The notes under the pieces: generated by a model
The model's database searches: none
Told to the model about the DNA's origin: nothing
What the model saw: the letters and a program-made list of their open reading frames with translations, nothing else
NCBI RefSeq assembly: GCF_017848315.1
Contig: NZ_JAFKEC010000005.1
Coordinates: forward strand, 124,001 to 188,000
Reading direction: 5' to 3'
Source: Pseudomonas palmensis
GTDB taxonomy: Bacteria > Pseudomonadota > Gammaproteobacteria > Pseudomonadales > Pseudomonadaceae
Length of the DNA: 64,000 nucleotides
Program-made: the position numbers and the translations under genes
Part shown: piece by piece, positions 52,426 to 61,557 of the stretch
How the letters are laid out: each line of letters begins with the position of its first letter
Position numbering within the stretch: position 1 is the stretch's first letter

Positions 52426-53427
52426 ATGAACAAGCAGTCTCCCATTCCGGTGACGCTGGTGTCGGGGTTTCTCGGCTCCGGCAAGACCACCCTGCTCAAC
52501 AAGATCCTGGGCAGCGATCACGGCTTGCGCATGGCGGTGATGGTCAATGACTTTGGCGCGATCAACATCGACAGCGAGCTGATCGTCAGCCAGACCCAGA
52601 CCACCCTCAGCCTGGCCAACGGCTGCATCTGCTGCACGGTTGAAAGCGACCTGATCGAGCAACTGGGGCGCCTGCTCGGCGACCGGCAGAACCGCCCGGA
52701 GTACATTCTGATCGAGGCGAGCGGGGTGTCGAGCCCGGGCAAGATCGCCCGCACGCTGAAGTACCCGCAGTTTCGCGATGCGCTGTCGATCGACAGCATC
52801 ATCACGGTGGTGGACACCGAGCAGTTCGGGCAGCTCGAGGGCGAGATGGCGCAGTTGGCCATGGACCAGCTGGACGTGGCGGACATCATCGTGCTGAACA
52901 AGGTGGACCGGGTCGAACGCAGCCAGATCGAGGCGCTCAAGAGCCGCTGGCTGTACCCCCGGGCGCGAATGCTCGAATGCCAGTATGGCGATGTGCCGCT
53001 GGAGCTGGTGCTGGGCGTGGGGCGCGGCAACCCGCTGGCGTCGTTCACGCCGGTCAAGGCGGCCTCAGCGCCGAGCCTGGGCGGGCACGCGGCAGATCAC
53101 GCCAGCGTGTTCGAGTCCTGGAGTTTCGCCAGCGACAGACCGATGGCACTCGACACGCTGCGCGCGACGCTGGCGCAGCTGCCGGCGTCGATCTATCGGG
53201 CCAAGGGCACGCTGCACATCGCCGAAGTGCCGGGCAAGCGGTTCATCATGCACCTGGTCGGCAGCCGCTGCGAGATCCTGCCCGACCGCGCCTGGGGCGA
53301 TGAAACGCCCCACACCCGGCTCGTGTGCATCGGCAAGCGCGGCACCCTGGCCCCCGAGGCGCTCGAGGCCGGCTTCCAGGCGTGCGTTGTCCACACAAAT
53401 GACAAGCTTTATTCACATCATGGGTGA
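52426..53427 (+). CDS. COG0523-family (CobW/YjiA) metallochaperone GTPase
   Basis: A 333-residue P-loop GTPase: Walker A GFLGSGKTT at about residue 14, the metal-binding CxCC in NGCICCTVESDL near 67, NKVDR as the guanine motif, and a C-terminal CobW domain (IYRAKGTLHI region). Family members load Zn, Co or Fe into target enzymes. Here it follows two metal-dependent amidohydrolases by 14 bases, so metal delivery to them is the likely job. GAGG precedes the ATG at 52426. Not a Zur-regulon member as far as the sequence shows, since no Zur-like box was noticed. Confidence 0.88.
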   Translation: MNKQSPIPVTLVSGFLGSGKTTLLNKILGSDHGLRMAVMVNDFGAINIDSELIVSQTQTTLSLANGCICCTVESDLIEQLGRLLGDRQNRPEYILIEASGVSSPGKIARTLKYPQFRDALSIDSIITVVDTEQFGQLEGEMAQLAMDQLDVADIIVLNKVDRVERSQIEALKSRWLYPRARMLECQYGDVPLELVLGVGRGNPLASFTPVKAASAPSLGGHAADHASVFESWSFASDRPMALDTLRATLAQLPASIYRAKGTLHIAEVPGKRFIMHLVGSRCEILPDRAWGDETPHTRLVCIGKRGTLAPEALEAGFQACVVHTNDKLYSHHG

Positions 53428-53520
53428 AGCGGAATTGGCGACGGCCTCCGGCAGGTTCAGCAATGTGGGTGGTAGTGGCCTTCTGGCCTGTGCGGAGTGG
53501 GCAGGAGTGGTGAGCAGATA

Positions 53521-53550
53521 TCAACAATCAGCCAAATTTAATTCGATTGT
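53521..53550. promoter_or_regulatory. Candidate LysR sites before the AruI-like gene
   Basis: TCAACAAT (53521-53528) and TCGATTGT (53543-53550) repeat the motifs of the divergent LysR gap, 22 bp apart as against 21 there in the opposite order. They lie in a 186-bp gap, so a second transcript probably starts here. Confidence 0.42.
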
Positions 53551-53613
53551 GGTTGCCCAGCATCTACTGAAAAATGCCTCGGCGGTCTGGTAAAAATAAC
53601 AGGAGAAGACCCA

Positions 53614-55215
53614 ATGACTAGTTGTGCTCAGGCGCTCGTCAAACTGCTTGAAGGTTATGGTGTGGACACCGTGTTCGGTATTCCGGGCGTGCACACTGTT
53701 GAGTTGTATCGCGGATTGCACGGTAGCCGGCTTCGCCATGTCAGCCCTCGCCACGAGCAGGGCGCAGGGTTCATGGCGGACGGCTATGCCCGAGCCAGTG
53801 GCAAGCCGGGGGTGTGCTTCATCATCACAGGCCCCGGCATGACCAACATTCTGACCGCCATGGGCCAGGCCTACGCCGACTCGGTGCCGATGCTGGTGAT
53901 TTCCACCACCAGCCGTCGCGAGCACCAGCGGCTGGGGCACGGTTACCTGCACGAACTGCCTGACCAGCGCGCGATGGTGGCCGGCGTGTGCGCCTTCAGC
54001 CATACCCTGCAGCGCCCGCAGGAACTGCCGGAGGTGATTGCCCGGGCCTTCGCGCTGTTCGGTTGCGCCCGGCCGCGCCCGGTTCATATCGAGATCCCGC
54101 TGGATGTGCTGGAAATGCCGGCCGATGGCCTGGACCTGAGCCCTCGCGCATTGCCGCTGGCCAGCGCGCCTGCCGAGGCGGCCGTACAGCAGGCCGCCGC
54201 CCTGCTGGGCGCGGCACGGCGGCCGCTGATTCTCGCCGGCGGCGGCGCGCGCGGTGCCAGTGATGCACTGCGGGCACTGGCCGAGCGTCTCCAGGCCCCC
54301 GTTGCGCTGACCACCAATGCACGCGGCATCCTGCCGCCTGCGCACCCGCTGCTGCTCGATGGCGTGCAATCGTCCGCCCATGGCCGTGCACTCTTTGCCC
54401 AGGCGGATGTGGTGCTGGCGGTGGGCACCGAGCTGGGCGAAACCGACTACGACTTCTTCGGCCTCGGGCCACTGGCCCTGCAGGTGCCGGTGATTCGCCT
54501 GGACATCGACCCGATGCAGATCCTGGGCGTGCAACGCGCAGCCGTCGGGCTGCTTGGCGACGCACGGTTGGGGCTGCAGGCCCTGATCGCAGCGCTGCCC
54601 GGGGCGGCCGCAGACAGTGACTGGGCCGCGTTGAACGTGCCGCGGGTCAATGCCGCCGAGCGCGGCAGCTGGACCGGCAGGCAGCAGGCCATGCAGGCGC
54701 TGCTGGATACGCTGCGCGACAGCCTGCCGGCGCCGATCCTGGTTGGCGATTCGACGCAGCCGGTGTACCAGGGCGCGCTGGGCTATCGCGCACCGGCCCC
54801 GTGCACCTGGTTCAACGCCGGTACCGGGTACGGAACGCTGGGCTACGGCCTGCCGGCGGCCATCGGTGCCAAGGTTGCCCTGCCTGAACGTGCCGTGGTG
54901 GCGCTGGTGGGCGATGGTGGTTTGCAGTTCTCGAGCGCCGAACTGATAGCGGCGCGCGAGCACGGCATCGGGGTCATCCTGGTGCTGTGGAACAACCAGT
55001 GCTACGGCGAAATTCGCGACTACATGACGGCGCGCGACATTGCGCCCCTGGGCGTGGACATCCTCACGCCGGACTTCGCGGCCTTCGCACGCTCCTGTCA
55101 TGTGCAGTACCACACCGCCGGCAGCCTGGACGGGTTGCGCGATCTGCTGCAAGGCCTGGAGAGCGGCGAGCCGCATGTCATCGAACTGAACGCCTCGGAC
55201 TTTCTGCCTGCCTGA
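53614..55215 (+). CDS. aruI: 5-guanidino-2-oxopentanoate decarboxylase (AruI-like)
   Basis: A 533-residue thiamine-diphosphate enzyme of the acetolactate-synthase fold. The active Glu is in RHEQGAGFMADGYARASGK, followed by GVCFIITGPGMTN; the TPP motif is VGDGGLQFSSAELIAAREHG with NNQCYG. The N-terminal string VFGIPGVHTVELYRGL agrees with what I recall of P. aeruginosa AruI, which decarboxylates 2-ketoarginine to 4-guanidinobutanal. With an AruH-like transaminase in the same block, this role is likely. A closely related keto acid cannot be excluded. AGGAGA precedes the ATG. Confidence 0.85.
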   Translation: MTSCAQALVKLLEGYGVDTVFGIPGVHTVELYRGLHGSRLRHVSPRHEQGAGFMADGYARASGKPGVCFIITGPGMTNILTAMGQAYADSVPMLVISTTSRREHQRLGHGYLHELPDQRAMVAGVCAFSHTLQRPQELPEVIARAFALFGCARPRPVHIEIPLDVLEMPADGLDLSPRALPLASAPAEAAVQQAAALLGAARRPLILAGGGARGASDALRALAERLQAPVALTTNARGILPPAHPLLLDGVQSSAHGRALFAQADVVLAVGTELGETDYDFFGLGPLALQVPVIRLDIDPMQILGVQRAAVGLLGDARLGLQALIAALPGAAADSDWAALNVPRVNAAERGSWTGRQQAMQALLDTLRDSLPAPILVGDSTQPVYQGALGYRAPAPCTWFNAGTGYGTLGYGLPAAIGAKVALPERAVVALVGDGGLQFSSAELIAAREHGIGVILVLWNNQCYGEIRDYMTARDIAPLGVDILTPDFAAFARSCHVQYHTAGSLDGLRDLLQGLESGEPHVIELNASDFLPA

Positions 55216-55288
55216 CGGGGCTGTCCGGTCGGGTTGATCAACAACAATGGGACATCGAAGCATGATCCACGAAAAAGGGCTGCCAAGC

Positions 55289-56068
55289 ATGCAGTCGACC
55301 CCCGTCGTCGCCATCGATGACCTGCACAAGAGCTACGGCGACCATCACGTCCTCAAAGGGATCTCCCTGCGTGCCCATGAGGGGGACGTGGTGTCCCTGA
55401 TCGGTTCCAGCGGCTCGGGCAAGAGCACCTTGCTGCGCTGCATCAACCTGCTGGAGATTCCCAACGCCGGCAGCCTGCGCGTGAACGACGAGGAAGTCAG
55501 GTTCAGGCAGGGGCGTGGCGGGGTGCGCGAGATCGCCGACCTGCGCCAGGTCGAGCGGCTGCGTGCGACCCTGAGCATGGTGTTCCAGAACTTCAACCTG
55601 TGGCCGCATCGCACCGTGCTGGAGAACGTGATCGAGGCCCCGGTGCATGTACTGGGTGAGAAGCGCCAGGACGCGATCGCGCATGCCGAGCAGTTGCTGG
55701 AGAAGGTCGGGCTGGCCCACAAGCGCCACGACTATCCCTCGTTTCTGTCCGGTGGCCAGCAGCAACGGGTCGCCATTGCGCGGGCACTGGCGGTACGGCC
55801 CAAGGTGATGCTGTTCGACGAACCTACCTCGGCGCTGGACCCGGAGCTGGTGGGCGACGTGTTGAAGGTGATCCGCGACATCGCGCAGGAGGGCCGCACG
55901 ATGATCCTGGTGACCCACGAGATGGCGTTCGCGCGGGATGTCTCCACCCAGGTCGTGTACCTGCACCAGGGCCAGATCGAAGAGCAGGGCCCACCGCAAC
56001 AGGTAATGCTCGACCCGCACAGCGAGCGGTGCCGCCAGTTCGTGATGGCGCAGAACAATCGCTCATAA
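55289..56068 (+). CDS. Polar amino acid ABC transporter ATPase (HisP/AotP type)
   Basis: A 259-residue ATPase: Walker A GSSGSGKST, Q-loop MVFQNFNLWPH, signature LSGGQQQR, Walker B VMLFDEPTSALDPE and switch TLVTHEM-type VTHEMAFA. The close fit to HisP/ArtP/AotP points to uptake of a basic amino acid. Starts are possible at 55247, 55262 and 55289; I took 55289 because it gives the usual family length (HisP is 258). It is followed by the binding protein and two permeases, completing an importer. Confidence 0.9.
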   Translation: MQSTPVVAIDDLHKSYGDHHVLKGISLRAHEGDVVSLIGSSGSGKSTLLRCINLLEIPNAGSLRVNDEEVRFRQGRGGVREIADLRQVERLRATLSMVFQNFNLWPHRTVLENVIEAPVHVLGEKRQDAIAHAEQLLEKVGLAHKRHDYPSFLSGGQQQRVAIARALAVRPKVMLFDEPTSALDPELVGDVLKVIRDIAQEGRTMILVTHEMAFARDVSTQVVYLHQGQIEEQGPPQQVMLDPHSERCRQFVMAQNNRS

Positions 56069-56148
56069 CAACACTATTCATCCGCGGGGGCGTGCCCCTG
56101 CATTGTCCGCTGCCAAAAACCAAACAATAGCTGCATAAGGACTGTTAA

Positions 56149-56925
56149 ATGAAAAAGACACTCGTTGCTGTCGTGCACTCGCTCCTGCTGGCCGGGGCGA
56201 TCAATGTCGCTCACGCCCAGGACAAGGTGGTGTTCGCGATTTCCCAGGAACCCTACCCGCCGTTTTCCTTCAGAAACAGCAATGGTGCGTGGAGCGGTTT
56301 CGAGCCTGACCTGATCAGCGAAGTGTGCAAGCGCATGCAGGCCGAGTGCTCGCTCAAGGGAATGGCCTGGGACGGCCTGATTCCGGCGCTGCGCTCCAAG
56401 CAGGTGGACGTCATCATGAACTCGATGTCCATCACCCCCGAACGCGAGCAGGTGGTGGACTTCAGCGACCCGTACATCGAGACGCCCGCACTGTGGGTCG
56501 GGGATGCCGCCCTGGAACTGACGCCCACCCCGGAAGGGCTCAAGGGCAAGATCATCGGCGTGCAGGGCTCGACCAGCCATTCGGCCTACGTCAAGGAGTA
56601 CTTCGGCAAAGGCTCGACCATCCGCTACTACAACGACCAGGACGACCTGCTGGCCGACCTGCGCAGCGGCCGCATCGACATCATGCTGGCCGACAAGGTC
56701 TCGGTGGAGCCGATGCTGGCACTGCCCGACAACGCGATGCTGGCCGGCAAGGGCATCGCGCCGGCCGACCCGCTGTTCGGCAAGGGCATCGGCGCGGCGG
56801 TGCGCAAGGGCGACGATGCCCTGCGCGAGAAGCTGAACCAGGCGCTCAAGGCCGTGCGTGAAGACGGCACTTACGACGACATCGGTGCGCGCTACTTCAA
56901 ATCCAGTGTCACAGCCGCCCAATGA
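56149..56925 (+). CDS. Polar amino acid ABC periplasmic binding protein (ArtJ/AotJ-like)
   Basis: A 258-residue family-3 solute-binding protein. A signal peptide (ending VAHA) leads to VVFAISQEPYPPFSFRNSNG, then GFEPDLISEVCKRM, DGLIPALRSKQVDVIMNSMS, IGVQGSTSHSAYV and RSGRIDIMLAD. The acidic contacts fit an arginine, ornithine or octopine-type ligand. It is the sensor of uptake for this cluster; a closely related guanidino compound is equally possible. Confidence 0.9.
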   Translation: MKKTLVAVVHSLLLAGAINVAHAQDKVVFAISQEPYPPFSFRNSNGAWSGFEPDLISEVCKRMQAECSLKGMAWDGLIPALRSKQVDVIMNSMSITPEREQVVDFSDPYIETPALWVGDAALELTPTPEGLKGKIIGVQGSTSHSAYVKEYFGKGSTIRYYNDQDDLLADLRSGRIDIMLADKVSVEPMLALPDNAMLAGKGIAPADPLFGKGIGAAVRKGDDALREKLNQALKAVREDGTYDDIGARYFKSSVTAAQ

Positions 56926-56961
56926 GGCGGTTGAAACCTGCGCGGGTGATCGGGTGCCTGT

Positions 56962-57675
56962 ATGACCATTTCTGAAATGTCCAATCTGCTGTTCGCCGAG
57001 GGCTGGATTCAAACCCTGGCCCAGGGCGCGGTGAAAACCCTGGGTATCTCCCTGGGGGCCTTCGCGCTGGGCCTGTGCATCGGCCTGCTCGTCGCGTTGA
57101 TCAAGCTCAGGGGGCCACGCTGGATGGTCGCCTGTGCCAACTGCTACACCACGCTGTACCGCGCCGTGCCGGAACTGCTGCTGATCCTGCTGCTGTACTA
57201 CGCAGGCACCGACCTGCTGAACCTGGCGATGGCCGCGATGGGCCGGCCCAGTGTCGAGATCAACGGGTTTCTGGCTGCGGTGGTGGTGCTGGGGATTGTC
57301 CAGGGCGCCTACTCGGGTGAGGTGATTCGCGGCGCCGTCGAGGCCATTCCTGCGGGGCTGGTGGAGGCCGGCAGGGCCTACGGCATGTCGCGGGCAAAGC
57401 TGTTGAGCCGGATCATCCTGCCGTGCATGTTGCCGTTCGCCATCGCGGGCCTGTCGAACCTGTGGCTGGTGCTGGTCAAGGAAAGTGCGCTGATCAGCGT
57501 GGTGGGCTACAGCGAACTGCTGACCGCCGGGCGTCAGGCGGCGGCCAGCACCAAGCACTACCTGCTGTTCTACCTGGTGGTCGCGGCGTTCTATTACGTC
57601 ATCACCCTGGTTTCCAGCATGGTGTTCCGCAAGTTCGAGGCCGGCTTCGAACGCTGGATGCCCAGGAACGTATAA
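56962..57675 (+). CDS. Polar amino acid ABC permease 1 (HisQ/ArtQ type)
   Basis: A 237-residue inner-membrane permease with about five helices and the EAA loop GAVEAIPAGLVEAGRAYGMSR. It forms the heterodimeric channel with the next gene. A short N-terminal part (MTISEMSNLLFAEGW) is cytoplasmic or periplasmic. The start codon is 36 bases after the binding protein stop. Confidence 0.92.
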   Translation: MTISEMSNLLFAEGWIQTLAQGAVKTLGISLGAFALGLCIGLLVALIKLRGPRWMVACANCYTTLYRAVPELLLILLLYYAGTDLLNLAMAAMGRPSVEINGFLAAVVVLGIVQGAYSGEVIRGAVEAIPAGLVEAGRAYGMSRAKLLSRIILPCMLPFAIAGLSNLWLVLVKESALISVVGYSELLTAGRQAAASTKHYLLFYLVVAAFYYVITLVSSMVFRKFEAGFERWMPRNV

Positions 57676-57685
57676 GGGGACGATC

Positions 57686-58375
57686 ATGGATTTGACTTGG
57701 CTGAATGATTTTTCCAGTGAACTGCTGCGCGGTGCCGGCCTGACCGTGCAGTTGCTGCTCATCTCGGCAGGCTTCGGGTTTGTACTGGCCATCGCGATGG
57801 CCCTGGGGCGCCTGTCCAACAGCGTCGTGCTGGCCAACGCCTGCCGGTTTGTCAGCAGCGTGATTCGCGGCACGCCGCTGCTGGTGCAGATCTACATCCT
57901 GTATTACGGCGTCGGCAGCGTGCTGGCCAGCTACCCGCTGATCAGGGGCGGGGTGTTGTGGCCCTACCTGCGCGAAGGGTTCTGGTATGTGGCCCTTGCA
58001 CTGACCTTGAGCGTGGGGGCGTATGTGGGCGAAGTGCTGCGCAGTGGCCTGCGCGCCGTACCCAGGGGCGAGCTTGAAGCGGCACGCGCCTATGGCATGC
58101 GCCGCGGGCAGATCCTGCGCAGGGTCTGGTTGCCGCGTGCATTGCAGATGGTCAGGCCGACCCTGGCGGGGGAGAGCGTGATGCTGCTCAAATCCACGGC
58201 GCTGGCCTCCACCGTCGCGGTTACCGACCTGCTCGGCGCCGCCAACATCGTGCGTTCGCAGACCCTGCGGGTCTATGAGCCGCTGCTGTTGGTGGCGATC
58301 ACCTACATCGTCCTGGCCCTGATCATCGAAAAGAGCTTCAAGTTGATGGGCACCACCTCGCAGCGTCGAGTCTAG
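57686..58375 (+). CDS. Polar amino acid ABC permease 2 (HisM/ArtM type)
   Basis: A 229-residue inner-membrane permease, partner of the previous gene, with the EAA loop SGLRAVPRGELEAARAYGM and VIRGTPLLVQIYILYYG, a HisM hallmark. Ten bases separate the two permeases. It ends right before the transaminase gene, which starts 44 bases later. Confidence 0.92.
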   Translation: MDLTWLNDFSSELLRGAGLTVQLLLISAGFGFVLAIAMALGRLSNSVVLANACRFVSSVIRGTPLLVQIYILYYGVGSVLASYPLIRGGVLWPYLREGFWYVALALTLSVGAYVGEVLRSGLRAVPRGELEAARAYGMRRGQILRRVWLPRALQMVRPTLAGESVMLLKSTALASTVAVTDLLGAANIVRSQTLRVYEPLLLVAITYIVLALIIEKSFKLMGTTSQRRV

Positions 58376-58419
58376 TGGCTAACGTATTGGCGTCGGTCTG
58401 TACGCCACAAGGAATTCAA

Positions 58420-59601
58420 ATGAAGTATTCATCTCTGGTTCAACGCATCAGCGGCGAGAGCGTAGCCGCATGGGACATTCACTATGCTGCCTGCCAGGCG
58501 CAGGAGCGGGGCGAGAACGCGATCATCCTCAGCATCGGCGACCCCGATTTCGCGACGGACGATGCGATCTGCGAGGCCGCGATCCAGGCCCTGAAGGCCG
58601 GCGATACCCACTACACCCCGGTAGTGGGCCGGGAAAAGCTGCGCGAAGCCATCGCGGCCAAGCAGCGCAAGCTGCTGGGCATACCGGTGGCCGCCGAGAA
58701 CGTCGCGCTGGTGGCCGGTGCGCAGAACGGCCTGTACGCCGCAGCCATGTGCCTGTTCGAAAGCGGCGATGACGTGCTGGTGCCCGAGCCGATGTACCTG
58801 ACCTACGCTGCCAGCGTGCAGGCATCCGGTGCGCGGCTGGTGTGCATCGAGCAGCCTGCCGAGAAGGACTTTCGCCTCACGGCCCAGGCGCTTGAAGCCG
58901 CACTGACCCCCAACACCCGTGGCATCGCCCTGGCCACGCCGAACAACCCCACCGGCAACGTCTACACCCGCGAGGAGCTGGAGGCGGTGGCGCAGGTGGC
59001 CCGGCGTCACGACCTGTGGGTGATCTCGGACGAGGTCTACTGCCAGCTGACCTACGACGCGCCGCACATCAGCATCGCCAGCCTGGAGGGCATGGCCGAG
59101 CGCACGGTGGTGCTCAACAGCCTGTCCAAATCCCACGCCATGACCGGCTGGCGGGTCGGCTGGGTGGTGGCGCCCACGAGCCTTGTCCAGCACCTGGACA
59201 ACCTGCTGCTGTGCATGCTCTACGGTCTACCGGGCTTTGTTCAGGAAGCCGCGCTCAAGGCCATCGAGCTGGACGATGAGATCGTCGCCTCGGCCCGCGA
59301 ACTCTACACCCGCCGCCGTGACCTGATCGCCCGTGAGCTGGACGGGGTGCCGCTGATCAAGGGCAAGGTGCCCGAGGCGGGCATGTTCATGCTGCTGGAC
59401 ATTCGTGCCACGGGCCTGTCGGGCGTCGATTTTGCCTGGGCGCTGTTCCGCGAGACCGGCGTCTCGGTGCTCGATGCCCAGGCCTTTGGCGCCAGTTGCG
59501 CGGGCTTCGTGCGGGTGTCGTTCACCGTTGCCGACAAGGACCTGCTGGACGCCTGCCAGCGGATCCGCCAGTTCATCGAGAAGCTGCAGGCCGGCCTCTG
59601 A
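58420..59601 (+). CDS. aruH: Arginine:pyruvate-type aminotransferase (AruH-like)
   Basis: A 393-residue fold-type I PLP transaminase. It begins MKYSSLVQRISGESVAAWDI; the PLP Lys is in NSLSKSHAMTGWRVGWVV; the Asn/Tyr motifs are PNNPTGNVY and SDEVYCQL; and the Arg for the carboxylate is in RVSFT near the end. These segments agree closely with my memory of P. aeruginosa AruH, which moves the amino group of L-arginine to pyruvate, giving 2-ketoarginine and alanine. AAGGA lies before the ATG at 58420. It pairs with the AruI-like enzyme 3.2 kb upstream. Confidence 0.85.
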   Translation: MKYSSLVQRISGESVAAWDIHYAACQAQERGENAIILSIGDPDFATDDAICEAAIQALKAGDTHYTPVVGREKLREAIAAKQRKLLGIPVAAENVALVAGAQNGLYAAAMCLFESGDDVLVPEPMYLTYAASVQASGARLVCIEQPAEKDFRLTAQALEAALTPNTRGIALATPNNPTGNVYTREELEAVAQVARRHDLWVISDEVYCQLTYDAPHISIASLEGMAERTVVLNSLSKSHAMTGWRVGWVVAPTSLVQHLDNLLLCMLYGLPGFVQEAALKAIELDDEIVASARELYTRRRDLIARELDGVPLIKGKVPEAGMFMLLDIRATGLSGVDFAWALFRETGVSVLDAQAFGASCAGFVRVSFTVADKDLLDACQRIRQFIEKLQAGL

Positions 59602-59622
59602 GCCGCTTGCGAAGGAATGACG

Positions 59623-61083
59623 ATGCTCCCTCCTGAATGTTCATCCGAAGTGCTCGCCGGCGTGCTGATCGGCGAGCAATGGTTCGCCGACGGCCCGCCG
59701 CTCGAGGTCATCAACCCCTCCACCGAGGCGCTGATCGCCACGGTAGGCGGGGGCAATGCTGAAACCGTCGAGCTTGCGGTGCAAAGCGCCGCTGCTGCAT
59801 TCGCGCAGTGGTCAACCAGCACTGGCGCGTTGCGTGCCCAGGTGTTGCGCCGCATTGCCCGGGGCATACAGCAGAACCGCCAAACCCTGATGGCGCTGCA
59901 ATCGCGCAACAACGGCAAGCCATTGGCCGAAGCGGCGCTGGACGTGGACGACGTGATAGCCACCTTTGACTATTACGCCGACCTGGCCCAGGGCCTTGAC
60001 GCTGCACAGGACCGCGATGTGGAGCTGCCTGTCAGCGACTATGCCGCGCGCTTGCGGCGCGAGCCGTGTGGCGTGGTTGCGCTGATCGTGCCGTGGAACT
60101 TCCCCATGGTCACCACGGCCTGGAAACTGGCGCCGGCCCTGGCGGCGGGGTGCACGGTGGTGCTCAAGCCATCGGAGGTCACGCCGTTGCCGGAGCTTGC
60201 ACTGGCGCGGATCATTCTCGAGGCGGGCCTGCCGGCGGGCGTGTTGAACATCGTGTGTGGTACCGGCCTGGCCGTGGGCGCACCCTTGTCGGCGCACCCG
60301 CAGGTGGCCAAGATCTCCTTCACCGGCAGCAACGCGGTGGGGGTTCAGGTAATGCAGCGCGCGGCAGAGACAGTGAAGGGTGTCAGCCTGGAGCTGGGCG
60401 GCAAGTCCTCGCTCATCGTGCTGGAGGACGCCGACCTGGAACTGGCGGTCGAGCTGACCTGTGGCGGCGGCTTCTACAACGCTGGCCAGATGTGCTCGGC
60501 CACCAGCCGGGTGCTGGTCGCCGAGCACCTGGCGGACGCCTTCGTGGCAAAGGTCAGGGCCCGCGCCCAGGCGATCATCGTTGGCGACCCCTTTGTCGAC
60601 GGGGTGCAGATGGGTGCGCTGGTCAACCGTGCCCAGTACGAGCGTGTGCTGGCGCACATCGCGCGCGGGCTGGCTTCCGGCGCCCGGCTCGAGTGCGGTG
60701 GTGGGCGCCCGCAGGGCTTGACGCAGGGGTTCTACGTTGCGCCGACGGTGTTCACCGACGTGGCGCTGGACAGCAGCTTGTGGAACGAGGAGATCTTCGG
60801 CCCGGTGATCTGCATCCGCCGTTTCGGCACCGAAGCCGAGGCCATCGCGCTGGCCAACCAGGGTGATTTTGGCCTGGTGGCCACGGTGGTCGGCCGCGAC
60901 CGCGTTGCGGCCAACCGGGTAGCGGATGCCTTGCAGGCCGGCATGGTCTGGATCAATGCGCCTCAGGTGATCTTCCCGCAGACCGCCTGGGGTGGGTACA
61001 AGCAGAGCAGCATCGGGCGCGAGCTCGGCCCCTGGGGGCTGGCAGCGTTTCAGGAGTTGAAGCATGTGGTGAGTGCTGGTTGA
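59623..61083 (+). CDS. Aldehyde dehydrogenase (4-guanidinobutyraldehyde-type)
   Basis: A 486-residue NAD(P)-aldehyde dehydrogenase, betaine-aldehyde group. The catalytic Cys291 is in GQMCSATS, the base Glu257 in LELGGKSS, the Asn159 in PWNFP and the cofactor site in FTGSNAVG. It would oxidise 4-guanidinobutanal made by the AruI-like enzyme to 4-guanidinobutyrate. AAGGA stands six bases before the ATG at 59623; the ATG two codons earlier sits directly on it. Last gene of the block. No guanidinobutyrase is in the window, so that step must be elsewhere. Confidence 0.88.
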   Translation: MLPPECSSEVLAGVLIGEQWFADGPPLEVINPSTEALIATVGGGNAETVELAVQSAAAAFAQWSTSTGALRAQVLRRIARGIQQNRQTLMALQSRNNGKPLAEAALDVDDVIATFDYYADLAQGLDAAQDRDVELPVSDYAARLRREPCGVVALIVPWNFPMVTTAWKLAPALAAGCTVVLKPSEVTPLPELALARIILEAGLPAGVLNIVCGTGLAVGAPLSAHPQVAKISFTGSNAVGVQVMQRAAETVKGVSLELGGKSSLIVLEDADLELAVELTCGGGFYNAGQMCSATSRVLVAEHLADAFVAKVRARAQAIIVGDPFVDGVQMGALVNRAQYERVLAHIARGLASGARLECGGGRPQGLTQGFYVAPTVFTDVALDSSLWNEEIFGPVICIRRFGTEAEAIALANQGDFGLVATVVGRDRVAANRVADALQAGMVWINAPQVIFPQTAWGGYKQSSIGRELGPWGLAAFQELKHVVSAG

Positions 61084-61557
61084 TTGGGGGGGCTGATGGC
61101 GTGCTGTTGCGTCGATGATTCACTGCATCGGCAGCTTTGAGGGGCTGCATCCTGTCGCTCGGTTGCCAACTGGTACTGGCGGTCCGTCTGTGGCTTGTCG
61201 TGATGTGACGGGCCGGCAGGGGGCTATTGCAGGCTCTCAGGATCCCCAAAGAACATTTGGAAAGGCCTCTGGAACGGCGTTTCTGGCTTCAAAAAGCAGA
61301 AATGTACCCCCAAAAATACCCGCGATACCCCCAGCAGGATGCGCGATCGAGAATGGCGATTTCTGACAGCTGTCAAAGTCAGCCAGACGGCTTGCACTCG
61401 ACCTGCCAGGCAGTCCGATGCAGCAACCTTGAAGTGCTCGCAGTCATACGCTTTAACCGTCCTCGGAAGCCGCTGCCATGCCGATCAAGATCGAACCAAC
61501 GAGCGCCTGTGAAGAGCGCCGCACCAGCAGAAAGCCTCATCAGGCCGGTACCTGTCA
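61084..61557. other. 474-bp gene-free gap before the MgtC-like gene
   Basis: I see no gene with family sequence in it. It contains a perfect 12-bp palindrome TGACAGCTGTCA at 61364-61375, and a C/A-rich patch at 61300-61340. It could hold a long leader or promoter of the MgtC-like gene; I find no clear riboswitch fold or terminator by eye. Confidence 0.4.
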
